Positions 52,108 to 59,507 of a DNA stretch of 64,000 nucleotides are shown here, one piece after another. Each line of letters starts with the position of its first letter. Positions within the stretch are counted from its first letter, which is position 1. The stretch lies in assembly GCF_000425385.1 (NCBI RefSeq), contig NZ_AUDI01000001.1, positions 372,001 through 436,000 on the forward strand. Direction: 5' to 3'. This stretch comes from Pseudoduganella violaceinigra DSM 15887. GTDB lineage: Bacteria > Pseudomonadota > Gammaproteobacteria > Burkholderiales > Burkholderiaceae_D. The translations under genes and the position numbers were made by a program. The notes beneath the pieces were generated by a model, which did not search any database, was not told the origin of the DNA, and saw only the letters and a program-made list of their open reading frames with translations.

Positions 52108-52749
52108 ATGAATAAATCTTCCTCATTGCCTTTTGTGATTGGCGTGGCCGGCGGCAGCGGCAGCGGCAAATCCACCGTAACGCAGCAGGTGCTGGCCGCC
52201 TTCGGCGCCGAAGTGGTCTCCGTCGTCATGCAAGACGACTACTACTGCGACCAGACCCACCTTTCGCCGGAAGTGCGCCGCAAGGCCAATTACGACCATC
52301 CGGACGCCTTCGACTGGCCGCTCCTGAACGAGCAGATGCAGGCGCTGCGCCGCGGCGAAGCCATCGAAATGCCGGAATACGATTTCACCGTCGATAACCG
52401 CTCCACCAAGACCATCCACGTCAAGCCCGCGCCGGTGATCGTCATCGAGGGCCTGTTCGCCCTTTACGACGCCGACTTGCGCAAAATGATGTCGCTGAAG
52501 ATCTTCGTCGACACCGCTCCGGACGTGCGCTTTATCCGCCGCCTGCAGCGCGATATTTCCGAGCGCGGCCGGACCCTGGACAGCGTGGTCGGCCAGTATC
52601 TGGAAACGGTACGCCCGATGCACAAGCAGTTCATCGAGCCGACCAAGCGCTATGCCGACGTGATTTTGCCGCATGGCGCCAACGGCCCCGCGGTGGACGT
52701 CATTACCACCAAGGTTGCCAGCTTGATCAGCACCTTGCAGCGGAGCTAA
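52108..52749 (+). CDS. udk: Uridine kinase
   Basis: This 213-residue enzyme phosphorylates uridine and cytidine. The Walker A is GGSGSGKST near residue 15; VVMQDDYYCD and PVIVIEGLFALYD follow, and RRLQRDISERGR is the lid. It starts at 52108, with a frame-shifted ATG just before it. A long inverted repeat and a terminator follow. Confidence 0.95.
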   Translation: MNKSSSLPFVIGVAGGSGSGKSTVTQQVLAAFGAEVVSVVMQDDYYCDQTHLSPEVRRKANYDHPDAFDWPLLNEQMQALRRGEAIEMPEYDFTVDNRSTKTIHVKPAPVIVIEGLFALYDADLRKMMSLKIFVDTAPDVRFIRRLQRDISERGRTLDSVVGQYLETVRPMHKQFIEPTKRYADVILPHGANGPAVDVITTKVASLISTLQRS

Positions 52750-52851
52750 GAGGCTATGTCAAAATGGGCGTGGCTAGGCGCGGCGACGACGGCAGTGCGC
52801 CTGCACGGCAAGGAGCTGCAACAACGCCATGGCCATTTTGAAACGGCCTCT
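52749..52851. repeat. 103-bp imperfect inverted repeat after udk
   Basis: Symmetric blocks AGAGGC/GCCTCT, CAAAATGG/CCATTTTG and CGTGGC/GCCATG (near-match) pair in order around a central segment. The outer ends align exactly. It resembles a small non-autonomous repeat unit or structured RNA inserted between udk and its terminator. No second copy is in the window. Confidence 0.6.
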
Positions 52852-52869
52852 AAGCCCTGCAGCGACCGA

Positions 52870-52894
52870 AGCCCGGCCAAGTGCCGGGCTTTTT
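52870..52894 (+). terminator. Rho-independent terminator after udk
   Basis: The stem AGCCCGGC/GCCGGGCT (52870-52877 and 52883-52890) is followed by TTTTCTT. Confidence 0.88.
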
Positions 52895-52964
52895 CTTATG
52901 TGCGACATTGGTATTTAAGCATCGCTGCAATATAATTGATTTCAGACAACCTTCCAGGATTGAC

Positions 52965-53888
52965 GTGGATTTCCAGTCTCTGAATTGCCCGCAATGTGGC
53001 GGGGTATTGCCGCGCCAGGCCATCTGGCGCACCGTCGCCTGCCCCTATTGCGCCGCCACCGTCACCCGCGCCGATTCCGTCGTCGATCTGGCCCGCTTCC
53101 ATGAAGCCCTGGCACGCTTCCAGAACGACCCGCCCGGCCAGGACGCCCGCTGCGGCGAGCGGCGCTACCGCATCATCCGCCAGCTTTACGAAGGCGCAGG
53201 CACGCGCGTCATGCTGGCGCGGCGCTGCGGGCGCCTTGGCGAACACGTGGTGCTGAAATACGCCGGCGCCGATAAACTGGCACGCGAGCGCGATGTGCTG
53301 CGCCAGCTGCAGGCCGACAACGCTCCCGGCTCCGCCTACTTCTCGCAACGCCTGCCCGAATCCATCGCCCTCGGACCGGACGGCAATGGCGCCACGGTGC
53401 ACGTGCTGCGCCACCCTCCGGGCTACTGGGGCAGCCTGGCCGAAGTCCACCGCCGCTACGCCAACGGCCTCGATCCGCGCCATATGGTCTGGATGTGGCG
53501 CCGCGTGCTGGAAGTACTGGCGCATGTGCACAGCATCGGCTGGAGCCACGGCGCGGTAAGCCTGGAGCATATGCTGGTGCATCCGGCCGACCACGGCATC
53601 TTCCTGATCGGCTGGTCGGGCGCCAAGCGGCACGGCGACCAGGCGCGCGACCTGCTGCAATCGGTATGGAGCATGCGCGCCCTGCTGGCCGGCCAGCGCG
53701 CCGGCGACGATGCACCGCCGATCCCCGCTTCGGTCCCGGCGCCGCTGGCGCAACTGCTGCACCGCGCCAGCTCGGACGCCCGCTGGCTGCATGCGCAGGG
53801 CGCGGCGGGCCTGCACCATCACGTGACCAGCGCGGCTGCCGAGGCTTTCGGTCCGCCGCGTTTCCTTCACTTCCAACCAACCCCCTGA
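52965..53888 (+). CDS. Zinc-ribbon pseudokinase
   Basis: The product is 307 residues from a GTG at 52965 with an AGGA site. A zinc ribbon comes first: Cys8/Cys11 (CPQCGG) and Cys26/Cys29 (CPYCA). A protein-kinase-like fold follows at 68-290: Lys98 (HVVLKYAG) and Glu108 (ARERDVL) are kept, but the HRD motif is His195-Gly-Ala (SHGAVSLEHMLV) and DFG is GWSGA, so the catalytic and metal Asp are gone. It should bind rather than phosphorylate. It heads a three-gene operon with a VWA protein and a PurA-like protein, recalling VWA/kinase modules of tellurite-resistance (Ter) systems (inference). Confidence 0.75.
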   Translation: MDFQSLNCPQCGGVLPRQAIWRTVACPYCAATVTRADSVVDLARFHEALARFQNDPPGQDARCGERRYRIIRQLYEGAGTRVMLARRCGRLGEHVVLKYAGADKLARERDVLRQLQADNAPGSAYFSQRLPESIALGPDGNGATVHVLRHPPGYWGSLAEVHRRYANGLDPRHMVWMWRRVLEVLAHVHSIGWSHGAVSLEHMLVHPADHGIFLIGWSGAKRHGDQARDLLQSVWSMRALLAGQRAGDDAPPIPASVPAPLAQLLHRASSDARWLHAQGAAGLHHHVTSAAAEAFGPPRFLHFQPTP

Positions 53889-53907
53889 CCTATCCAAAGG
53901 AGCCAAA

Positions 53908-54885
53908 TTGGGACACGGTAATTATTCCTTCACGGCCCACGCCGCCCTCGTGGCCGACCGCGCGTCCGCCTCGCGCACCGAGGTATTCCAGCAGCGCGCC
54001 TGCCATCCGCTGATGAACCCGAAAGGCATCAAGATGCGCGAATCGCGCGACAATGCCGACCACCCGAATTCCCTGGGCATCGTCTTCGCGCTCGACGTGA
54101 CCGGCTCGATGGGCGATATCCCGCAGCAGCTGGCCACCAAGGAGCTGCCGACCTTCATGCGCCTGCTGATGGCCTGCGGCGTCCCCGACCCGCAAATCCA
54201 GTTCATGGCCATCGGCGATGCGGTTTCCGACCACGCGCCGCTGCAGGTCGGCCAGTTCGAATCGACGGCGGAACTGATGGACCAGTGGCTGACCTGGAGC
54301 TATATCGAAGGCGGCGGCGGCGGTTCGGGCGAAGAAAGCTATGAGCTGGCCTTCTACATGGCGGCCCAGCACACCGACCTCGATTGCTGGGTAAAGCGGC
54401 GCAAGAAAGGCTATCTGTTCCTGACCGGCGACGAACTGCCCTACCCTGCCGTGTCGCGCCACCAGATCGAAGCCCTGGTCGGCGACCGCCTGGACCAGGA
54501 CTTGCCGATCGAAGAAGTGATCGCGGCCGCGTCGGAGACCTTCCACCTGTTCTTCCTGGTGCCGGACCTGCATCGCCGCCAGCGCTGCGAAGCGCGCTGG
54601 CGCGAGCTGCTCGGCGACCATGTGATCTGCATGGAAGCACCGCAGGACGCCTGCGCCGTCGCCGCTTCCATCGTCGCCCTGACCGAAGGCGCGCTGCCGA
54701 AACTGGACGCCCTGCCGTCCGTGCTGTCCGGCGAAGGCGTTGCGGGCGACCGCGTGTCGGCCATCGTCCGTGCCCTGCGCCCTTACGCCGCGCTGCTGGA
54801 AAACGGCACCGCCCACGATATTCCGGCGTCGTCGCATACCGCGGCGCTGGCTGAACGCCCATGGTGGAGGCGTCTGTTTGGTTGA
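53908..54885 (+). CDS. VWA-domain protein
   Basis: The product is 325 residues from a TTG at 53908 with a strong Shine-Dalgarno (AAAGGAG). The MIDAS motif of a von Willebrand A domain is DVTGSM (Asp63, Thr65, Ser67), followed by a mid-domain MAIGDAVSDHAP and an acidic, Gly-rich loop (YIEGGGGGSGEESYE). VWA domains bind partners through a metal. It lies 19 bp after the pseudokinase gene and overlaps the PurA-like gene by 8 bp. Confidence 0.82.
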   Translation: MGHGNYSFTAHAALVADRASASRTEVFQQRACHPLMNPKGIKMRESRDNADHPNSLGIVFALDVTGSMGDIPQQLATKELPTFMRLLMACGVPDPQIQFMAIGDAVSDHAPLQVGQFESTAELMDQWLTWSYIEGGGGGSGEESYELAFYMAAQHTDLDCWVKRRKKGYLFLTGDELPYPAVSRHQIEALVGDRLDQDLPIEEVIAAASETFHLFFLVPDLHRRQRCEARWRELLGDHVICMEAPQDACAVAASIVALTEGALPKLDALPSVLSGEGVAGDRVSAIVRALRPYAALLENGTAHDIPASSHTAALAERPWWRRLFG

Positions 54886-56200
54886 GAACAGGATAGTCTC
54901 GGTCATCGGGCTCGCGTTCGGCGACTGCGGCAAAGGCTTGTTCACGGACTACCTGTGCCGCGCCCGGTCGGCGCACACGGTGGTCCGCTTCAATGGCGGG
55001 GCGCAGGCCGGCCATAACGTGGTCCTGCCTGACGGCCGCCAGCATACTTTTTCCCAGTTCGGCGCCGGCACTTTCATTCCCAGCGTCGCCACGGTGCTGT
55101 CGGCCCCAGTGATCGTCCACCCCACCGCCTTGCTGGTGGAAGACAGCTACCTGCAGCGGGCCGGCGTTGCCGACGCGCTGCAGCGCCTCTTCATCGACGC
55201 CCGTTGCCTGGTCACCACGCCTTACCACGAAGCTGCCGGGCGCCTGCGCGAACGCGCGCGCGGCGCCGCTGCGCATGGCAGCTGCGGCGTGGGCTTTGGC
55301 GAAACGGTCGGCCATGCGCTGGCCCATCCGGCCCAGGCAATCCGCTACGGCGAACTGCTCGATTCATCGCGCACGCGCGACAAGCTGGACGCCGTGCGCC
55401 ACAGCCTGCGCGCTTCGCTCCCCGCCGGCGCCACCGCGTTGAATCCTGAGGATGCCGCCATCCTCGACGATCCCGGCTTCGGCATGCTCTGGCTTGGGCA
55501 CGCGCAGCGCGTGGCAGCAATCGCGCCGCCCGCCGCCCCCGAACAGATCGCGGCGCGGCTCGCGCGTCCCGGCGGCATTGTGATGGAAGGCGCACAAGGC
55601 ATGCTGCTCGACGAATGGCATGGCTTCCACCCGCACACCACCTGGAGCAGCACCGGCCCCGCCGCGGCGGACGCCGTGATTGCCGGCTACGGCTTGCGGG
55701 AACATGTCACCCATTTCGGCGCCATGCGCAGCTACCTGACCCGCCATGGCCAGGGGCCCCTGCCAACGGAAGACAAGGCGCTGGACTGCCTGGCCGAACC
55801 GCACAACCACGAGAGCGGCTGGCAGGGCCGGTTCCGCCGTGGCCACCCGGACGCCGTGCTGCTGCGCTACGCGCTCGCCGCTGCGGGCCGTATCGACGGC
55901 CTGCTGGTCAGCCACCTGGACGCATTCGGCCGCAACCCCGGGCTGCGCTGGGCCCACAGCTATAACGTGGACGGGCGCGAGGTGCGCGAACTCGCACGGT
56001 CGCAGCAGCCCGACCTGGCACACCAGACGGCGCTGTGCCAGCAGTTGTCCAACGCGCAGCCGGTCTTCGCCTCAGGGCCGCTCGCCAGTGCGGAAGCATT
56101 CCTAAGCGAACTGCAGGCCGTCGCCGGTCTGCCGGTCGTCCTGGGCTCGCACGGTCCGACACACCGGCATGTCCTGCCTGTGGATCCAGGCCGGATATAG
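54878..56200 (+). CDS. Diverged adenylosuccinate synthetase (PurA) paralogue
   Basis: The product is 440 residues from a TTG at 54878 with GGAGG 7 nt upstream. PurA landmarks are visible in order: GDCGKG (Asp16, Lys19; PurA has GDEGKG), AGHNVV (His46), MEGAQGMLLD, YLTRHGQGPLPTED, an Arg-rich SGWQGRFRRGHPDAV, and SHGPTHR. Differences at key points include E to C beside the P-loop Asp, and SHLD instead of the guanine-reading TKLD. So nucleotide choice may differ from GTP, as in phage PurZ-type relatives. It is not the housekeeping purA by divergence and context. Confidence 0.75.
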   Translation: MVENRIVSVIGLAFGDCGKGLFTDYLCRARSAHTVVRFNGGAQAGHNVVLPDGRQHTFSQFGAGTFIPSVATVLSAPVIVHPTALLVEDSYLQRAGVADALQRLFIDARCLVTTPYHEAAGRLRERARGAAAHGSCGVGFGETVGHALAHPAQAIRYGELLDSSRTRDKLDAVRHSLRASLPAGATALNPEDAAILDDPGFGMLWLGHAQRVAAIAPPAAPEQIAARLARPGGIVMEGAQGMLLDEWHGFHPHTTWSSTGPAAADAVIAGYGLREHVTHFGAMRSYLTRHGQGPLPTEDKALDCLAEPHNHESGWQGRFRRGHPDAVLLRYALAAAGRIDGLLVSHLDAFGRNPGLRWAHSYNVDGREVRELARSQQPDLAHQTALCQQLSNAQPVFASGPLASAEAFLSELQAVAGLPVVLGSHGPTHRHVLPVDPGRI

Positions 56201-56221
56201 GCCGGATATAGTGCGGATATA
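56189..56221. repeat. Three tandem 11-bp repeats
   Basis: GGCCGGATATA occurs twice and GTGCGGATATA once, back to back, across the purA-like stop and upstream of the NIPSNAP gene. It could be an iterated operator or slipped-strand expansion. Confidence 0.6.
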
Positions 56222-56259
56222 GGGCGGGTTTCGTCCGCATTGCCGCCTAGTCTGGCGGC

Positions 56260-56964
56260 ATGGACAAATTTCCCGTGATTGAATTCCGCCGTTACACCAC
56301 CGTCGAGGGCGGCCAGGCAGCGTTCGCGCGCTATTTCGAAACCCTGTTCCCGGAAGCCTTCCAGCAGCTGGGCGCCCTCGCCCTGGGCCAGTTCACGGAG
56401 CGCGGCAATCCGAACAGCTTTCTCTGGCTGCGTGGCTTCAGTAGTTGGGAGCAGCGCGCCGTCGCCAACGCAGCCTTCTATTACGGCCCCGTATGGAAGG
56501 AGCATAAAGCCACGCTGAACGGCTTAATGACGGACAGCGATAACGTACTGCTGCTGCGCCCTTTACGTCCCGGCAGCGGCGTGCCCATCTTGCCGGTGCC
56601 GGACCCGGTGCTGGAGCCGGAAGGCGCTCAAGGCGATGTGGTGGCCGTGCTATGCGACGTACAACCCGGACAACTGGCACGCTTTGCCGAACTGGCAGCA
56701 CCGGCGTTCGCCGCCTGGCGCGACGCGGGCTGGCGCGACGCCGGCACGCTCGCCACACTGGACCAGCCCAACAACTTCCCCCAGCTGCCGGTGCGCGGCG
56801 ACGGACCGCACCTGGTCTGGCTCGGCATCGCAGCCCCCGGCTGCGCACCACCGGACCTCGCAGCACTCGGCGAGGCCGCCTGCGGGCTGCTACGCGAGCC
56901 GCCGGAATGCATCCTGTTGCGTCCAACACAGCGATCCCGTCTGCGCTGGCGAAAATCCAATTAA
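56260..56964 (+). CDS. NIPSNAP family protein
   Basis: This 234-residue protein consists of two ferredoxin-like dimeric alpha-beta barrel halves. The first half matches NIPSNAP (VIEFRRYTTVEGGQAAFARY, FPEAFQQLGALALGQF, WLRGFSS, DNVLLLRPL). Function unknown. It lies 59 bp after the PurA-like gene and may belong to the same transcript or be separate. Confidence 0.78.
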   Translation: MDKFPVIEFRRYTTVEGGQAAFARYFETLFPEAFQQLGALALGQFTERGNPNSFLWLRGFSSWEQRAVANAAFYYGPVWKEHKATLNGLMTDSDNVLLLRPLRPGSGVPILPVPDPVLEPEGAQGDVVAVLCDVQPGQLARFAELAAPAFAAWRDAGWRDAGTLATLDQPNNFPQLPVRGDGPHLVWLGIAAPGCAPPDLAALGEAACGLLREPPECILLRPTQRSRLRWRKSN

Positions 56965-57033
56965 AGGTGTCGCGGCATTTACTTTGGAGATAAAATAACG
57001 ACTCAGAGAAACGTTGCGCGAATGGAATAATTA

Positions 57034-57474
57034 ATGTCTGAGTTGAAAGATCTATCCACCTACAGCAAAGACACCCCCGTCGGCCTGCCCGGCGTCGGCG
57101 GACGTGCCGGCCTGTTCGTCCCCACCGAGCTGTTCGACGTCGCCAACTCCAGCACCATCCGCCATGGCGCCGGCATTGTCGGCTTCGGCAACCCCGACGG
57201 ATCGCTCACCATCTACTTCGAAGCCAATCGCTTCGACGAGTCCAGCCTGCATAAATGGGAAAACAAGGCGCGCAAGGCTTACGACCGCATGGTCATGGTG
57301 GCGCCCACCGTGTCGAAAGCCAAGATCGATGCCAAGTTCCTGGAACTGGTAGGCTATATCGACGGCGCCGGAATCACCCTGAAGGAACCGGCCCGCGTGA
57401 ACGAGTGGCTGGCCCAGTCGAATGCCATGGATACCGCGCCGGAAGCAGCCGTGGTGCTGTGGGGAAGAAAATAA
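57034..57474 (+). CDS. Hypothetical 146-residue protein
   Basis: This is a soluble alpha/beta protein with no motif I recognise (GHGAGIVGFGNPDGSLTIYF-like strand pattern; helices from about 70). A clear Rho-independent terminator follows at 57495, so it ends its transcript. The start ATG at 57034 lacks a strong site. Confidence 0.6.
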   Translation: MSELKDLSTYSKDTPVGLPGVGGRAGLFVPTELFDVANSSTIRHGAGIVGFGNPDGSLTIYFEANRFDESSLHKWENKARKAYDRMVMVAPTVSKAKIDAKFLELVGYIDGAGITLKEPARVNEWLAQSNAMDTAPEAAVVLWGRK

Positions 57475-57494
57475 CGGACGAGCTATAGTCCTAC

Positions 57495-57527
57495 AAAGGC
57501 ATCGGCAACACTCCGATGCCTTTTTTG
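57495..57527 (+). terminator. Rho-independent terminator
   Basis: AAAGGCATCGG (57495-57505) pairs with CCGATGCCTTT (57513-57523), followed by more T. Confidence 0.9.
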
Positions 57528-57573
57528 TTTGCTCTTAGATAAGATGGAATCAATTCTTAGGCAGGAGTATTCC

Positions 57574-57687
57574 ATGACCCACCACCCTTATGCCAGCAGC
57601 GCTTTGCTGCTCAGCCTGGTGGCCTCCGCAACTTGGCTGCTGTGCTCGGCGGACGTGCTGGCGCAAATCCCCCTCTTCTTCCACTGA
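57574..57687 (+). CDS. 37-residue hydrophobic peptide
   Basis: An ATG follows GCAGGAG with 7 nt spacing. The peptide is a signal-like or membrane helix (ALLLSLVASATWLLCSADVL) ending LFFH. Small peptides of this kind are easily missed. Its stop abuts the convergent lipoprotein stop. Confidence 0.5.
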   Translation: MTHHPYASSALLLSLVASATWLLCSADVLAQIPLFFH

Positions 57688-58032
57688 TTACCAGCGGCGG
57701 CCGCCGCGCCCATGGTAGTGGCGGCTGGTGAACAGGAAATCAAAACCGATCGAGACCGGCGGATAAGCGTAAGCCGGCGCCGGCGCGTAATAATAGGGCG
57801 CTGGCGCCATATACACGGGCTGCGGCGCCACGTAGACAGGCTCGCGCTGGACATATACCGGCTCGCTCGAATACGTCACTGGGGCGCCGCTACGCGCCGC
57901 CGTACCGTTCTGCACCGGCGTCACCGACACGGTGCGCCATTCATAAGGATTGCTGGACGCGTAGCGCACCGGCTGCTCGGCGCAGCCAACCAGGCCCAGC
58001 GCCAGGACCGGTAACATCATCAAGGTTTTCAT
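57688..58032 (-). CDS. Tyr/Pro-rich putative lipoprotein
   Basis: This 114-residue protein has a signal peptide ending in a lipobox (LVGCAE). The mature part is dominated by repeated PVYV/PAPYYYAPAPAYAYPP-type sequence, then a beta strand and a His/Arg/Gly tail. Such Tyr/Pro-rich lipoproteins are common in this clade and may lie at the surface. The ATG at 58032 has GGAGA; a longer frame to 58056 is less likely. Confidence 0.7.
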   Translation of the reverse strand: MKTLMMLPVLALGLVGCAEQPVRYASSNPYEWRTVSVTPVQNGTAARSGAPVTYSSEPVYVQREPVYVAPQPVYMAPAPYYYAPAPAYAYPPVSIGFDFLFTSRHYHGRGGRRW

Positions 58033-58113
58033 GGCATTCTCCTTCCCAGGCTTCAACTATAGGGAAAAACCAGGCGCCTGCCGCAGCTTTTACAATTACT
58101 TACTGCCGGCAAC

Positions 58114-58677
58114 TCAGATATACGGGATGTCGCATTTATCCAGCGGCTTGCCTTTACCGTCGACACGCTGGGCGCAAACCCGGTAAGTGATCCCATATTC
58201 CATATCGACACGGTACACCTTCCCGTACGGCAGGGAAACCGACTCCTGCAGCGTGCGCTGGTAGCTCAGCGCCGGCACATCGGACGGGATCGCGATCGAG
58301 GTGTGGAAATTGCGGCGGCGGTCCTGCTGGCGGCGGTGCACGTCCACGCTCACGCCCAGGTCCAGCGTAACGCCGCCCGGCTCGTAGTTATAGCGCGTGA
58401 TATTGCGCGAAGCGCTCAGCACGCCCCAGGCGCAAGGCAAGGCATCCGGGCATTGCTTGAGCTGGGCCAGCGGGAAGATTTCCTCGTTATTGGCCAGTTC
58501 CTGCAACTGCCAGGCCGTGCGCGTGCCGTCCAGCTTGCCGCTGGCCGCATTCGGCCAGGTCATGGCGTTGACCACCACGACGGACAGCTTGTTGCGGGCC
58601 GGGTCGTTCGGGTTGCGCCACATGGAGCAACCGGACAACAAGACGCCTGCCAGTGGAACAAGAAACAGAACTTTCAT
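58114..58677 (-). CDS. Putative lipoprotein, 187 residues
   Basis: A lipobox LSGCSM ends the signal peptide (Cys17). The mature domain is unrecognised; SYQRTLQESVSLPYGKVYRV and YGITYRVCAQRVDGKG are representative. It is separated from the next leftward gene by a bidirectional terminator. Confidence 0.72.
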   Translation of the reverse strand: MKVLFLVPLAGVLLSGCSMWRNPNDPARNKLSVVVVNAMTWPNAASGKLDGTRTAWQLQELANNEEIFPLAQLKQCPDALPCAWGVLSASRNITRYNYEPGGVTLDLGVSVDVHRRQQDRRRNFHTSIAIPSDVPALSYQRTLQESVSLPYGKVYRVDMEYGITYRVCAQRVDGKGKPLDKCDIPYI

Positions 58678-58712
58678 GCGGGCTACCCCAGTTGCGATAC
58701 CCGCAGATTAAC

Positions 58713-58741
58713 AAAAAACGGCCCGCGAGGGGGCCGTTTTC
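58713..58741. terminator. Bidirectional terminator
   Basis: AAAACGGCCC (58715-58724) pairs with GGGCCGTTTT (58731-58740). An A-run and a T-run flank the stem, so it works in both directions. It separates the TonB-C pair from the lipoprotein gene. Confidence 0.85.
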
Positions 58742-58759
58742 TTGAGCGGGAGGCGAATT

Positions 58760-59095
58760 TCAGTCCAGCTTCCAGGCGTAGTCCACCTTGGTCCAGGTTT
58801 CGGCCGGGGCGCCGTCCTTGGTCCCGGGCTTGAACTTGCAGGCGCTCAAGGCCTTCAGTGCCGCCTTGTCCAGATTCTTGAAACCGGACGATTTGTCCAG
58901 CTTGGAATCCTTCACGTCGCCGTTCGCGGCGATCAGGAAGGACATGCTGACCGTGCCCTGCTCTTCGTTCATCAGGGAAGCCTTTGGATACTCGGCCTTG
59001 CAATTTTTCGCGTCGAACGTTGCAGGAACCTCGCCGGCGTAAGCCGATGCGCCCAGTACCAGCGCCACAGCCAAAACACTCAACTTCGTCTTCAT
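58760..59095 (-). CDS. Secreted single-domain TonB C-terminal-like protein (copy 2)
   Basis: This 111-residue protein has a signal peptide (1-20, ending AYAGE) and one TonB_C-like domain: FDAKNCKAEYPKASLMNEEQ, GTVSMSFLIAANGDVKDSKL and AALKALSACKFKPGT. There is no N-terminal membrane anchor or Pro-rich spacer, so it cannot take energy from ExbB/ExbD by itself. The two Cys may pair. It is a tandem duplicate of the gene at 59124. Confidence 0.82.
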   Translation of the reverse strand: MKTKLSVLAVALVLGASAYAGEVPATFDAKNCKAEYPKASLMNEEQGTVSMSFLIAANGDVKDSKLDKSSGFKNLDKAALKALSACKFKPGTKDGAPAETWTKVDYAWKLD

Positions 59096-59123
59096 GTTCT
59101 TCCCCTACTGAGAATGAAATGGA

Positions 59124-59456
59124 TTACAGGGACCAGACGTAGTCGACCTTGGTCCAAGTCTGGGCCACGGCGCCATCCTTGGTGCCCGGCTTGAATTTGC
59201 AAGCGGTGATGGCTTTCACTGCAGCCTTGTCCAGGTTCTTGAAACCGCTGGACTTGTCCACCTTGGAATCCATGACTTCACCGCTGGCCGAAACCAGGAA
59301 AGCCATGGAAACGGTGCCCTGCTCTTCGTTCATCAGGGAAGCCTTCGGGTATTCAGCCTTGCAGGTCTTGGCATCGAATACAGCTGGGGTTTCGCCCGCG
59401 AACGCGGAAACGGACACGATGGATGCTGCGATAAAACCAATCAAACGCTTGTTCAT
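59124..59456 (-). CDS. Secreted single-domain TonB C-terminal-like protein (copy 1)
   Basis: The product is 110 residues from the ATG at 59456. It has a signal peptide and the same TonB_C-like domain as its neighbour, with more than 70% identity by eye over the mature part (GTVSMAFLVSASGEVMDSKV; AAVKAITACKFKPGTKDGA). The gap to the next gene is 28 bp, so both are probably co-transcribed. The function is unclear; it may bind TonB boxes or act as a periplasmic decoy (inference). Confidence 0.8.
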   Translation of the reverse strand: MNKRLIGFIAASIVSVSAFAGETPAVFDAKTCKAEYPKASLMNEEQGTVSMAFLVSASGEVMDSKVDKSSGFKNLDKAAVKAITACKFKPGTKDGAVAQTWTKVDYVWSL

Positions 59457-59507
59457 TTCTATCCCAATCAAAATTGTGTGAAAAAACTGCGGGTATGTCC
59501 CCGATTA

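Noticed and set aside
54878..56200. Annotation as housekeeping purA
   Set aside because: Key guanine-binding and P-loop residues differ and the operon context is unlike purA; kept as a paralogue.
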